DNA of 21,542 nt, taken from NCBI GenBank assembly GCA_030683195.1, contig JAUXQA010000277.1, forward strand, positions 1-21,542, written 5' to 3'. The translations under genes were made by a program, and so were the position numbers. Shown one piece after another: positions 1-8,800 of this stretch (positions within the stretch are counted from its first letter, which is position 1; each line of letters begins with the position of its first letter). The stretch is from Rhodoferax sp. (lineage in GTDB: Bacteria > Pseudomonadota > Gammaproteobacteria > Burkholderiales > Burkholderiaceae_C). The notes under the pieces were generated by a model that had not been told where the DNA came from, searched no databases, and worked only from the letters and a program-made list of their open reading frames with translations.

Positions 1-1
1 C

Positions 2-280
2 GGGGCGCTGCAACTGCGCTACTTTGGTCCCCGCCCCCTGCTGGAAGACAACTCGGTGCGCTCCAAAAGCACAGCCACACTCAATGGCCGCATTGGCTAC
101 AAGTTCAACCCCAAACTCACGATCGAACTGGAAGGCTTCAACCTGACCAACCGCAAGGCATCGGCTATCGACTACTACTATGAGTCACAACTCAAGGGGG
201 AAGCCAGCCCCGTGGGCGACATTCACTTCCACCCGATTGAGTCCCGCAATTTCCGGGTGACCCTGGTGGCTAATTTTTAA
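2..280 (+). CDS. TonB-dependent outer-membrane receptor, C-terminal fragment
   Basis: This is the 3' end (92 codons plus stop) of a gene that begins before the window. The reading frame is open from base 2 with no internal start required. The protein would be the last strands of a 22-strand outer-membrane beta barrel importing a siderophore or other large substrate using TonB/ExbBD energy. What is seen: alternating polar and hydrophobic strands, the segment GYKFNPKLTIELEGFNLTN (a common penultimate-strand pattern in TonB receptors), the HFHPIE turn, and a chain ending in an aromatic residue (VTLVANF). A terminal Phe is the usual BAM recognition signal of barrel proteins. The plug domain and TonB box lie outside, so the substrate cannot be told. 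It is not clearly linked to msrB, which starts 133 bases later. Confidence 0.85.
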   Translation, partial: GALQLRYFGPRPLLEDNSVRSKSTATLNGRIGYKFNPKLTIELEGFNLTNRKASAIDYYYESQLKGEASPVGDIHFHPIESRNFRVTLVANF

Positions 281-413
281 ACTTGCTGCCCGGACTCCTT
301 GCGCCGGATCGCTTCTTTTGGAGACTCTGGTGTAAGGATGTTCAAGACCCACCGACTCACTCATGGCAAAACTGATTTATGGTGGCTTGCCTGATTGAAA
401 CAAGGAATTGAAC

Positions 414-911
414 ATGAACAAGAGAACATTACTGAAGACGCTGAGCGGCTGGTTCGCGGGGGCTGCCTTGCCTGCGGCTGCACTGGCAGCGCCGCCTTTC
501 CCTCTGAAAAAGTCGGAGGCCGAGTGGAAAAAGCTCGTCTCCCCCGCAGCCTACAACGTGCTGTTTGAGCACGGCACCGAGCGTGCGGGTACCAGTGCCC
601 TCAACGCGGAGAAACGCCCGGGCACCTATGTGTGCGCCGCCTGCAATCTGCCGCTGTTTGACGCAGCGCACAAGTACGAGAGCGGCACCGGCTGGCCCAG
701 CTTTTGGCAACCGCTGCCCGACGCCATGGGCACATCGACCGACTTCAAGGCCATCTACCCGCGCACCGAATACCACTGCGCGCGCTGCGGCGGCCACCAG
801 GGCCATGTGTTCAACGACGGCCCCAAGCCTACCGGCAAGCGCTACTGCAACAACGGCGTTGCCCTGGCGTTTGTGTCCCAAGGCATCACCCTGCCAGCCT
901 TGCGCACTTAG
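414..911 (+). CDS. msrB: Peptide-methionine (R)-S-oxide reductase MsrB, exported
   Basis: MsrB reduces the R epimer of methionine sulfoxide in proteins. The 165-residue product has an N-terminal export signal (basic MNKRTLLK, hydrophobic stretch about 11-25, AALA cleavage site near 26), so the enzyme probably acts in the periplasm. The KR pair followed by TLLK resembles a weak Tat signal, but Sec export is equally possible. Zinc ligands C74, C77, C122 and C125 form two CxxC pairs. The GTGWPSF substrate loop is at about 91-97, HVFNDGP at about 131-137, and the catalytic Cys is C145 in GKRYCNN. The start at 414 is preferred over an in-frame TTG at 408 because an AAGGA box lies 7 bases before the ATG. 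msrA follows after 37 bases and is probably co-transcribed. Confidence 0.93.
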   Translation: MNKRTLLKTLSGWFAGAALPAAALAAPPFPLKKSEAEWKKLVSPAAYNVLFEHGTERAGTSALNAEKRPGTYVCAACNLPLFDAAHKYESGTGWPSFWQPLPDAMGTSTDFKAIYPRTEYHCARCGGHQGHVFNDGPKPTGKRYCNNGVALAFVSQGITLPALRT

Positions 912-923
912 GCACTTAGGCAC
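905..923 (+). repeat. 8-bp tandem duplication over the msrB stop codon
   Basis: The unit cacttagg occurs twice in a row (905-912 and 913-920), followed by a partial third copy (cac). The first copy contains the TAG stop of msrB. A slip by one unit would keep a stop codon in the first copy and only change the spacing to msrA. Confidence 0.7.
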
Positions 924-948
924 CCTTTATTCAAACTGGCATCTGACG

Positions 949-1539
949 ATGAACATTCCATACCCCCTCAAAACATTCGCCCTCGGGCTTGTGCTGGCAG
1001 GCGCCTCTGTCGCCGCGCAGGCCGCCACCGCCACCGCTGTTTTTGCGGGCGGCTGCTTCTGGTGCATTGAAAAAGACTTTGAGGCCCTGCCCGGCGTGGT
1101 GGGGGTCGAGTCAGGCTACACCGCCGGCAAAAACACCAACCCCACCTACGAATCGGTCAGCGCAGGCCACACCGGCCATACCGAGGCCGTGCGCGTAATC
1201 TACGACCCCGCCAAGGTCACCTACCCGCAACTGGTGGACTATTTTTGGCGCCACATCGACCCCACGGTCAAAGACAGGCAGTTTTGTGATGTGGGCAGCC
1301 AGTACCGCAGCGGCATTTACTGGGGCAACGAGGCCGAGCGCAAGGTGGCCGAAAGCAGCCGCGATGCGCTGATCAAGAGCGGGCGCTTCAAGACCATCCA
1401 TACCGAATTGGCCAGCGCCAGCCCTTTCTACCTGGCAGAGGAGTACCACCAGGACTATTACAAAAAGAACTCGGTGCGCTACAGCTACTACCGTCTGTCA
1501 TGCGGGCGCGATGCCCGGGTCAAAGAACTCTGGAAATAA
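949..1539 (+). CDS. msrA: Peptide-methionine (S)-S-oxide reductase MsrA, exported
   Basis: MsrA reduces the S epimer of methionine sulfoxide and so complements the upstream MsrB. The product has 196 residues. A Sec-type signal peptide covers about 1-26 (hydrophobic FALGLVLAGASVAA, cleavage after AQA). The family signature GGCFWC gives catalytic C36 with C39 beside it. Further features are SGYTAG (56-61), GHTGHTEAV (73-81), DPTVKDRQFCDVGSQYRS (about 104-121) and C185 in the C-terminal tail, a possible resolving Cys. The reading frame extends upstream through msrB, but only the ATG at 949 gives a plausible signal peptide. Both Msr enzymes being exported implies a periplasmic thiol donor such as a DsbD- or thioredoxin-like partner, which is not encoded in this window. 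Confidence 0.94.
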   Translation: MNIPYPLKTFALGLVLAGASVAAQAATATAVFAGGCFWCIEKDFEALPGVVGVESGYTAGKNTNPTYESVSAGHTGHTEAVRVIYDPAKVTYPQLVDYFWRHIDPTVKDRQFCDVGSQYRSGIYWGNEAERKVAESSRDALIKSGRFKTIHTELASASPFYLAEEYHQDYYKKNSVRYSYYRLSCGRDARVKELWK

Positions 1540-1578
1540 AACGCTATTATTTTTAGCAATCCCATCCAATAGATACGC

Positions 1579-1607
1579 CGGCCAGAAGGTTGTTTTATTG
1601 TTTTTTT
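1579..1607 (+). terminator. Possible weak terminator after msrBA
   Basis: A 5-bp stem containing two G-T pairs (1579-1583 with 1588-1592, loop AGAA) is followed by TTTTATTGTTTTTTT. The stem is weak but the T-rich tail is long. It sits between msrA and the flavin-reductase-like gene. Called from sequence only. Confidence 0.3.
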
Positions 1608-1646
1608 GCCTTTTTGGCTTCATTTTGATCACCCAAGACCACCACC

Positions 1647-2267
1647 ATGCCCGAAGCGACTCACTTTTACGAACCCCGCCACGGCCACGGGCTGCCACAC
1701 GACCCGTTCAACGCGATCGTCGGGCCGCGCCCGATTGGCTGGATCTCCACCCGCAGCGCCAGCGGGGCCGTGAATCTCGCCCCCTACAGCTTTTTCAACG
1801 CCTTCAACTACACCCCGCCGATCGTCGGATTTGCCAGTATTGGCTATAAGGACACGGTGCGCAACGCCGAGCAAACCGGCGAGTTTGCCTGGAACCTGGT
1901 GACACGCCCCTTGGCGGAGGCCATGAACCAGACCTGTGCTGCCGTGCCGCCGGAGGTGGATGAGTTCACCCTGGCCGGGCTCACCCCCGTGGCATCCCGC
2001 CTGATCGCCGTGCCCCGGGTGATGGAAAGTCCGGTGTCGTTCGAGTGCCGCTGCACCCAGATCATCCAGCTCCAGGGTGTCAATGGCGACAAGGTACCCA
2101 CCTGGCTGGTACTGGGCGAGGTAGTGGCCGTGCACATTGCCCAAACGCTCCTGAAGGACGGTATTTACGACACGGCAGGCGCCGGCCATGTGCTGCGCGG
2201 TGGCGGACCGGCAGACTATTTTTCGATAGGTCCCGAGCAGCTTTTCAAGATGCGCCGACCGGCCTGA
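1647..2267 (+). CDS. Flavin reductase-like (FMN-binding split-barrel) protein
   Basis: The 206-residue product resembles the flavin reductase-like/DIM6-NTAB family (COG1853 type), which binds FMN and uses NAD(P)H to reduce free flavin or related substrates. Family-like features are GPRPIGWISTRSASGAVNLA (about residues 28-47), NLAPYSFFNAFNYTPP with the flavin-contact region, and FAWNLVTRPLAEAMN (about 78-92). There is no signal peptide, so it is cytoplasmic. The start ATG at 1647 follows an accacc tract without a clear Shine-Dalgarno sequence. The physiological substrate and partner oxygenase are unknown. It lies 107 bases after msrA across a T-rich spacer with a weak hairpin, so its link to the Msr genes is uncertain. 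Confidence 0.82.
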   Translation: MPEATHFYEPRHGHGLPHDPFNAIVGPRPIGWISTRSASGAVNLAPYSFFNAFNYTPPIVGFASIGYKDTVRNAEQTGEFAWNLVTRPLAEAMNQTCAAVPPEVDEFTLAGLTPVASRLIAVPRVMESPVSFECRCTQIIQLQGVNGDKVPTWLVLGEVVAVHIAQTLLKDGIYDTAGAGHVLRGGGPADYFSIGPEQLFKMRRPA

Positions 2268-2349
2268 AGCTGCCTACCCGCCTGCGGGCCGGGCCCGATT
2301 CATGGTGCATGATCCAACTCATGGACTTACACACAAGAGCAGCTTGGGC

Positions 2350-5300
2350 ATGAGCACGCCCACATCAGCGGGCTCAGCCAGCCCCCAGTTCACGCCCGGC
2401 TTCATGGTCTTGCACGGCAACCGCCTGGAAGACCTGCGTGACCTGTTGACCCAGTTCGTCAAGTCGCAGCCCCTGCCGCCTTTGGTAGCGGAGGTGATTC
2501 TGGTGCAAAGCAACGGTATGAAGCACTGGCTTGAGATGGCGCTGGCCGATGACGGCGCTTTAGGCATTTGCGCTGCCACCCGGCTGGAGTTGCCCAGCGG
2601 CTACCTGTGGCAGGTTTACCGCAAGGTACTGGGCGCCGAGGCGGTGCCGCAGCACATGCCTTTTGACAAAAGCAGCCTGGTCTGGCGCCTGGTGCGGCTC
2701 CTGCCTGCACTGGCCGCCAGCAACCCGGTGTATGAGCCGCTGGCCCGCTACCTGGCGGACCCCACGGACGGCCGCAAGCTGTATCAGCTGGCCCTGCAAG
2801 TGGCCGATGTGCTGGACGGCTACCAAAGCTACCGGGCCGACTGGCTGAGTGATTGGGCTCAGGGCGAAGCCGGACACGACCTCTTGCGCAATCACCGGGG
2901 CGAGCCGAGTGCGCTGGACAGCACCCACGCCTGGCAAGCCCAACTGTGGCGCGATATTCGGGCCGATGTCGGCCCTGAGTTGGCCAACGCCTCGCGCGCC
3001 AGCGTGCACGCCGGGTTCATGACCCAACTTAAAGCGCAGGTAGCCCAAAGCCTGGCCTCGGGCGAACGCGTACCCGGGCTGCCACCGCGCTTGGTGGTGT
3101 TTGGCATCTCGTCCCTGCCCATGCAAACCGTGGAGGCGCTTGCGGAGCTGGGCCAGGTTTGCCAGGTGCTGATGTTGGTGCAAAACCCGTGTCAGTACTT
3201 TTGGGGCGACATCGTCGAAGGCCATGACCAGCTGCGCGCCCAGGTGCGCCGGCGCCAGGCCCTCAAGCCTCTGGGGGCCGCTGCAGCGGACAGCGAGGCG
3301 CTGCATACCGCCACCCACCCGTTGCTGGCGTCCTGGGGCAAGCAGGGGCGCGACTACTTGCACCTGCTGGATGACTTTGACCGGGTTGAAAACTACCAGC
3401 AGCGCCTGACCCGGGTCGATGTGTTTGTGGACCCTGCGGACGGGCTGGCAAACCCCTCGCAGTTGAATCAGCTGCAGTCCGCCATCCTGAATTTGCAACC
3501 CCTGCCCGAGACCCCGGTGGTGCTTGAAGACGACCACTCCATCACCTTGATGACCACCCACAGCGCCCAGCGCGAGGTCGAGGTGCTGCATGACCAGCTG
3601 CTGGCCTGGTTTGACGCCGACCCGTCGCTGCACCCCCGCGATGTGATGGTGATGGTGCCGGACATGGCCGCTTTTGCGCCGCATATCCAAGCCGTCTTTG
3701 GCCGGTTCACACCCAGGCAGACGCGCCATATCCCTTTCTCGCTGGCTGATACGACGCCGCGCCAGTCGCCCCTGGTGCAGGCGCTGGATCAACTGCTGTC
3801 ATTGCCTCAGTCGCGGGTGTCGCTGGCGGACTGGCTGGGTTTGTTTGAAGTGGCGGCCTTGCGCCAGCGTTTTGGCATGAGTGAGACTGATGTAGCCCAG
3901 CTGCAGACCTGGCTGACCCAGGCCGGCGTGCGATGGGGGCTCGATGCCACGCACCGCATGGCCTGGGGGGTGCCTGCCAGCGTGCCCGGACTGGACCAGA
4001 ACACTTGGGCGTTTGGCCTGCGCCGCCTGTTGCTGGGCTATGCCGTGGGGGCTGCCAGTGAGCCTTGGGGTGATACCTGGCCGCAAGAGGGCCTCAGCGG
4101 CCTGGACGCTCCGCTGATCAGTGCCCTGCTCAACTGGGTGGACGCCACCAGCCAGACGCTGCAAGACCTGTCGGGCGACAAGACGCCCGAGCGATGGGGC
4201 CAGACCTTGACGGACCTGGTAGAGCGTTTCTTTTTGGCCAGCGATGACGCCGAAGACCGCCTGATCCAGCGCTGCCTCGCCCCCCTGGACGTTTGGCTGC
4301 AAGCCTGCGAAGACGCCCGCCTGGACACGCCCCTCCCCCTTGACGTGGTCCGCGAACACTGGTTGTCACAAATTGAAGAAGGTGGCTTGCATCAGCGCTT
4401 TTTTGGCGGTGGCGTACAGTTTGGCACCCTGATGCCGATGCGCTCCATCCCCTTCAAGGCCATCTGCCTGCTGGGCATGAACGATGGCGACTACCCCAGG
4501 CAACAATCTGCCCGTGACTTTGACCTGATGGGCACCAGTTGGCGCGCCGGGGACCGCTCCCGCCGGGAAGATGACCGCTACCTGTTTTTGGAGGCCCTTT
4601 TGTCGGCCAGACAGCACCTGTACATCAGTTGGCAGGGACACCGCGCGACCGATAACACCGTGCAACCGCCCTCGGTCCTGGTGGCGCAGCTGCTGGACTA
4701 CCTGAATGCCGGCTGGACGCCACGCGTCCAGCCTCGCCAGCAGCCGCTGCAGCCTTTCTCAATCGCCTATTTTCTGGAGGGCTCGCCGTTTCACACCTAC
4801 GACCAGGAATGGGCACGGGTGCATGCCCCCCCTGGCAGCCTGACACCCGCCGATGCGCCCGACACACCGTGTGCGCCAAGAACCGCTCCCACCGCCCTGA
4901 CGCTGGCTGACCTGCGCCAACTGCTGCGCCAGCCGGTGGAGGTGTTCTTCAGGGCCAGACTGCAGGTGCCACTCGATGCATTGGACGAACTGGAGCAGCT
5001 CGAAGAACCCTTCTCCCTCAATGGCCTGGAAAACTACCATGCCGGGCAGACACTGATTGAAGCCGATAATCTGCAGGCGGCGCTCACCCGCCTGACGCTA
5101 TCGGGCCAATTGCCCATGGCTGGCTTTGGCACCCGCACGGCGGCAGAACTTCAAACGAAAGCCCAGGTGGTGCTGGAGCGCAAAGCCGCGTGGGTGCAGC
5201 GCTACCCACAAGCCCTGCCGGCCCAGTCCATTGCGCTGAATGTGGACGGCATCACCCTCACCGGCACCCTGGAAGGACTGCTGCGTAGCGAGGGCACCGG

Positions 5301-5850
5301 ACCGGATGCTGGCTGGCTGCAACTGGGCCAGCGCGTGGGCGCCGTGCTGGAGGGCCAAAAAGAAGCCCAAAGCGCCCGAGGCCACGTGGTGACCGCTCTA
5401 TGGGCACACCACCTGGTGGCCTGTGCCAGCGGCATGCCGTTGACCAGCGTACAGCTCGGCCTGGATGGCCAGGTGGTCTTCAAGCCGCTGGCCCCGGCCG
5501 CCGCGCTGCCCCTGTTGCAGCGCCTGGTCCAGGTGTACCGGGCGGCCTGGGATCGCCCCCTACCGGTGGGCTGCAAAACCGCGTGGGCTTTTCTGCAGGC
5601 CCAAGCCCAAGCCGATCGGCTGGCCATCAGTCAGCCCGACAAAGAACCCAAAGACCCGCATGAAGCCGCCCAACTGGCGTTTGACGGCGGCCACCATGCG
5701 GGGGAACGCAACGAGTCGGCGTATCTGGCCCGGGCCTTCGCCCGCTACGAAGACATCGAAGACGAGTTGCCCGGTTGGGCGACCCAACTGTATGGCGACA
5801 TGGCCCGACACGTTCAACTGCCCCCGGTGCAGGAGCACGCCCATGACTGA
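2350..5850 (+). CDS. recC: Exodeoxyribonuclease V gamma subunit RecC
   Basis: RecC is the scaffold of RecBCD. It splits the DNA duplex, guides the strands to the RecB and RecD motors, and in E. coli recognises Chi. The product has 1166 residues, against 1122 in E. coli. The N-terminal block around HGNRLEDL and EVILVQSNGMKHWLEM, the GFMVLHGNR start of the core, and the central TLMPMRSIPFKAICLLGMNDGDYPRQ with GDRSRREDDRYLFLEALLSA (about residues 690-755) match the RecC family closely. The ATG at 2350 was chosen because the core begins about 17 residues later. An in-frame ATG at 2302 would add 16 residues, and a later Met at 2404 is also possible. None has a strong ribosome site. The 3' end overlaps recB by 8 bases (ATGACTGA), which suggests translational coupling. 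Confidence 0.95.
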   Translation: MSTPTSAGSASPQFTPGFMVLHGNRLEDLRDLLTQFVKSQPLPPLVAEVILVQSNGMKHWLEMALADDGALGICAATRLELPSGYLWQVYRKVLGAEAVPQHMPFDKSSLVWRLVRLLPALAASNPVYEPLARYLADPTDGRKLYQLALQVADVLDGYQSYRADWLSDWAQGEAGHDLLRNHRGEPSALDSTHAWQAQLWRDIRADVGPELANASRASVHAGFMTQLKAQVAQSLASGERVPGLPPRLVVFGISSLPMQTVEALAELGQVCQVLMLVQNPCQYFWGDIVEGHDQLRAQVRRRQALKPLGAAAADSEALHTATHPLLASWGKQGRDYLHLLDDFDRVENYQQRLTRVDVFVDPADGLANPSQLNQLQSAILNLQPLPETPVVLEDDHSITLMTTHSAQREVEVLHDQLLAWFDADPSLHPRDVMVMVPDMAAFAPHIQAVFGRFTPRQTRHIPFSLADTTPRQSPLVQALDQLLSLPQSRVSLADWLGLFEVAALRQRFGMSETDVAQLQTWLTQAGVRWGLDATHRMAWGVPASVPGLDQNTWAFGLRRLLLGYAVGAASEPWGDTWPQEGLSGLDAPLISALLNWVDATSQTLQDLSGDKTPERWGQTLTDLVERFFLASDDAEDRLIQRCLAPLDVWLQACEDARLDTPLPLDVVREHWLSQIEEGGLHQRFFGGGVQFGTLMPMRSIPFKAICLLGMNDGDYPRQQSARDFDLMGTSWRAGDRSRREDDRYLFLEALLSARQHLYISWQGHRATDNTVQPPSVLVAQLLDYLNAGWTPRVQPRQQPLQPFSIAYFLEGSPFHTYDQEWARVHAPPGSLTPADAPDTPCAPRTAPTALTLADLRQLLRQPVEVFFRARLQVPLDALDELEQLEEPFSLNGLENYHAGQTLIEADNLQAALTRLTLSGQLPMAGFGTRTAAELQTKAQVVLERKAAWVQRYPQALPAQSIALNVDGITLTGTLEGLLRSEGTGPDAGWLQLGQRVGAVLEGQKEAQSARGHVVTALWAHHLVACASGMPLTSVQLGLDGQVVFKPLAPAAALPLLQRLVQVYRAAWDRPLPVGCKTAWAFLQAQAQADRLAISQPDKEPKDPHEAAQLAFDGGHHAGERNESAYLARAFARYEDIEDELPGWATQLYGDMARHVQLPPVQEHAHD

Positions 5851-8800
5851 CCCCCACGCACCGCAACCAGGCCCGGCGCCGCTGCTCCTGAAATTAAACC
5901 CCTTGACCCTGCCGCTCAAGGGCTTGCAGGTGATTGAGGCCTCGGCGGGTACGGGTAAAACCTGGACACTGGCCGCCCTGTATGTGCGCCTGGTGCTGGG
6001 CCACGTGCCTCCTGGCTGTGCGCCCGCAGTCGGCCTGTACCCACCCCAAATTCTGGTGATGACGTTCACCGACGCCGCCACAGCCGAACTGCGTGGACGC
6101 ATCCGTGAGCGCTTGTCGCAAGCCGCCAACTTTTTCCGGCACAGCCGGCCAGGACAGGCCGATGAGGTTGAGGCCGATGATTTCCTGCGGGCACTGCGCT
6201 CGGACCTGGACGCCGACCAATGGCCCGCCTGTGCGCACCGGCTGGACATGGCCGCGCAGTGGATGGATGACGCGGCAATCTTCACGATCCATGGCTGGAG
6301 CAGCCGGATGCTCAAGACCCATGCCTTTGACAGTGCCAGCCTGTTTCAGCAAAGCCGGGTGGAAGACAGCTACCGACTCAAATTGATTGCAGTGCAGGAC
6401 TATTGGCGCAAGTGGTTTTACACCTTGTCCAGCGAGCAACTCGGCGCCCTCCAGGCGATCGGTCAGACCCCTGACGAGCTGTTCAAAAAGCTGGGAGAGT
6501 TGTGGGCGGTGGAGGACAAGGCGCCCCAAGTTCATGACGCCCCCGTGCAGACGCCGGACATCGTAGTCCAGGCGTGGGAGACTTGGCACGCCCAACGCCA
6601 TGCACTGGAGTTGATGGCTCGCCCCGCTTGGTCACCCGAGATCGTTGCACAGCTCCAGGAGGCCGCCACGAGAAAGGTGATCAAAGGCTACCGGGCCGAC
6701 TGGCTGGCTGGCTGGCTGAGCCAGATGCAGGCGTGGGCACAAGGCGGCGAGATCAAGCCGGACACACTGCAACGCTTCACCACCAGCCGGCTGCTGGAAA
6801 AGGGCTGGCCTCAGGCGGGTGAGCACCCCGTGTTCACCCACCTGGAGGCCTTGCACACCCACCTGCTGGCCGAGCCCCAGGTTGGCGAGTTGCTGCTGGC
6901 CCACGCGGCTTTTGAGATTGGTGCGGCCTACCGCTTGGCCAAAACCAAGCTGGCCCAATTCGACTTTTCAGACCTGCTGCAGCACCTGTACCACGCCCTG
7001 CAGGCACCTGACGGGCGTTTGGCTGCGGCCATTCGCCAGCAGTTTCCGGTGGCACTGGTAGATGAATTTCAGGACACGGACCCGTGGCAATATGGCGCGC
7101 TGTCCAGGATCTACGGCGCGACCCCTGATTCCTCAGCGCCGGCAGATGCTGCGTCGGACACCGGGCTGATCCTGATTGGTGACCCCAAGCAGGCCATATA
7201 CAGTTTTCGCGGGGCCGACCTCAACACCTATTTGACCGCGCGCCACCAGGCGCAGGCCATCCACACCCTGTCGGGCAACTTCCGATCCACCGCAGGCGTG
7301 GTGGCGGCGGTCAACCATGTGTTTGCCCAAGCCGACAAGCCTTTTGGTGAAGTGCCGTTTGAGCCTGTGGTGGCCTGCAACGACAAGGTGCTGCCGCTGA
7401 CCGTGAACGGACAGGCGCAAACCGCCATGACGGTATGGCACCTGCACCACCCCAGGCCCCAGCGCAAAGAGGTGTTCGTGCGGGAGATGGCGGCGCTGTT
7501 TGCCACGCACATGGTCGTCCTGCTCAACCAGCGCGCAGCCCAACCCGGCAACATGGCGGTGCTGGTGCGTGGCTGGTCGGAAGCCAGGGCCATTCGCAGT
7601 GCCCTGGCCGCGCGGGGCGTTCGCAGCGTCTACCTGTCGGAACGGGACAGTGTGTTTGGTACGCCACAGGCCGTTGACTTGTGGCGCATCGTCCGGGCAG
7701 TGGCCAACCCCCGTGCAAACCAACTCGTCAGGGCGGCCCTGGCCACCCCCTTGTGGGGCCTGTCGTGGCCAGCACTGGAAGCATTGTTTCAGGACGAACC
7801 CGCCTGGGACAACCTGACCGAACGATTCCATGGCTGGCAAAAAATCTGGCAGCGTCAGGGCTTCCTGCCCATGCTGCACCACCTGCTTCATGACCAGTCG
7901 ATTCCCTCTCGCCTGCTCAAGCAGGGCGGTGAGCAAAGTCAGGACGGCGAACGCCAGCTGACCAATCTGCTCCATCTGGGTGACTTGCTGCAAACCGCCA
8001 GCCTGGGACTTCAGGGCGAGGGCGCGTTACTGCGCTACCTGGAAGACCAGCTGCGTCGGCCCAAGGGCAGCGGCGACATGGCGCAGCTGCGCCTGGAGAG
8101 CGATGCCAATCTGGTGCAGGTCATCACGGTGCACAAAGCCAAGGGCCTGCAATACCCGTTGGTTTTTTTACCTTTTGTGTCCAGCTACCGGGCCGAAACG
8201 ACCGCCAGCGGGAAGGACGATGCGCTGCGTCTGGAGGAAGACATCCGCCTGCTTTATGTGGCGCTCACTCGCGCCGAGCAGGCGCTGTGGGTGGGCTTGG
8301 CCCCGATGAAAGGCGACGTTGATGGCAATTCGCCCAAGCCGAAAAGCGCGGTATCGCGCTTGTTGGGGCGCCAGGTCAGCGGTGATCTGGCGGCCTGCCT
8401 CAAGAAATGGCAAACACCGGACGTCGCGGTTCAAAACGCCCCAGAACCCAATGACACCCAATACACCCCCGAGATGCTGGAGGCACACTGGAAGCCGGCC
8501 CGGACACCCCGGCGCCAACTGGTGAGCCGGTGGTGGTCGGCCAGCTTCAGCGCCTTGACGCGCGATGCCGGGAAACCTGCTGCCCCCGCCCACACCCCGG
8601 CTTCAGAGCGGGACGAGCGAGTCGGCGACGCACAAATTGACAACACCGTGGCTCCCGATGACCTCGGTGATTCAGTGCCTCAGGCGTCGCTGCCGGACCC
8701 GGCACCGGAGGCCGTGGCGCTGCCCTTCAATGAGTTCAAAGCCGGCAGCGCCTACGGTACCTTGCTACATGACCTGCTGGAGTGGCAAGCCGACAACGGC

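Noticed and set aside
281..413. Possible terminator or promoter between the TonB receptor and msrB
   Set aside because: Only a 4-bp CCGG/CCGG pairing and no clear -35/-10 pair; not strong enough to call.
565..948. Upstream in-frame extension of msrA through msrB
   Set aside because: It overlaps the conserved MsrB frame, gives a Thr/Ala/Arg-rich sequence without homology, and the signal peptide begins only at 949.
2560..3792. 410-codon open frame on the minus strand opposite recC
   Set aside because: It mirrors a conserved recC frame in GC-rich DNA, has low-complexity composition, and has no recognisable motif or ribosome site.
4141..4156. Chi-like octamer (GCTGGTGG on the minus strand) near recBCD
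   Set aside because: Such octamers occur by chance in GC-rich DNA, and it is not known from this sequence whether this lineage uses the E. coli Chi.
5560..6315. Long minus-strand frame opposite the recC/recB junction
   Set aside because: Shadow of the overlapping recC and recB genes, without family resemblance.
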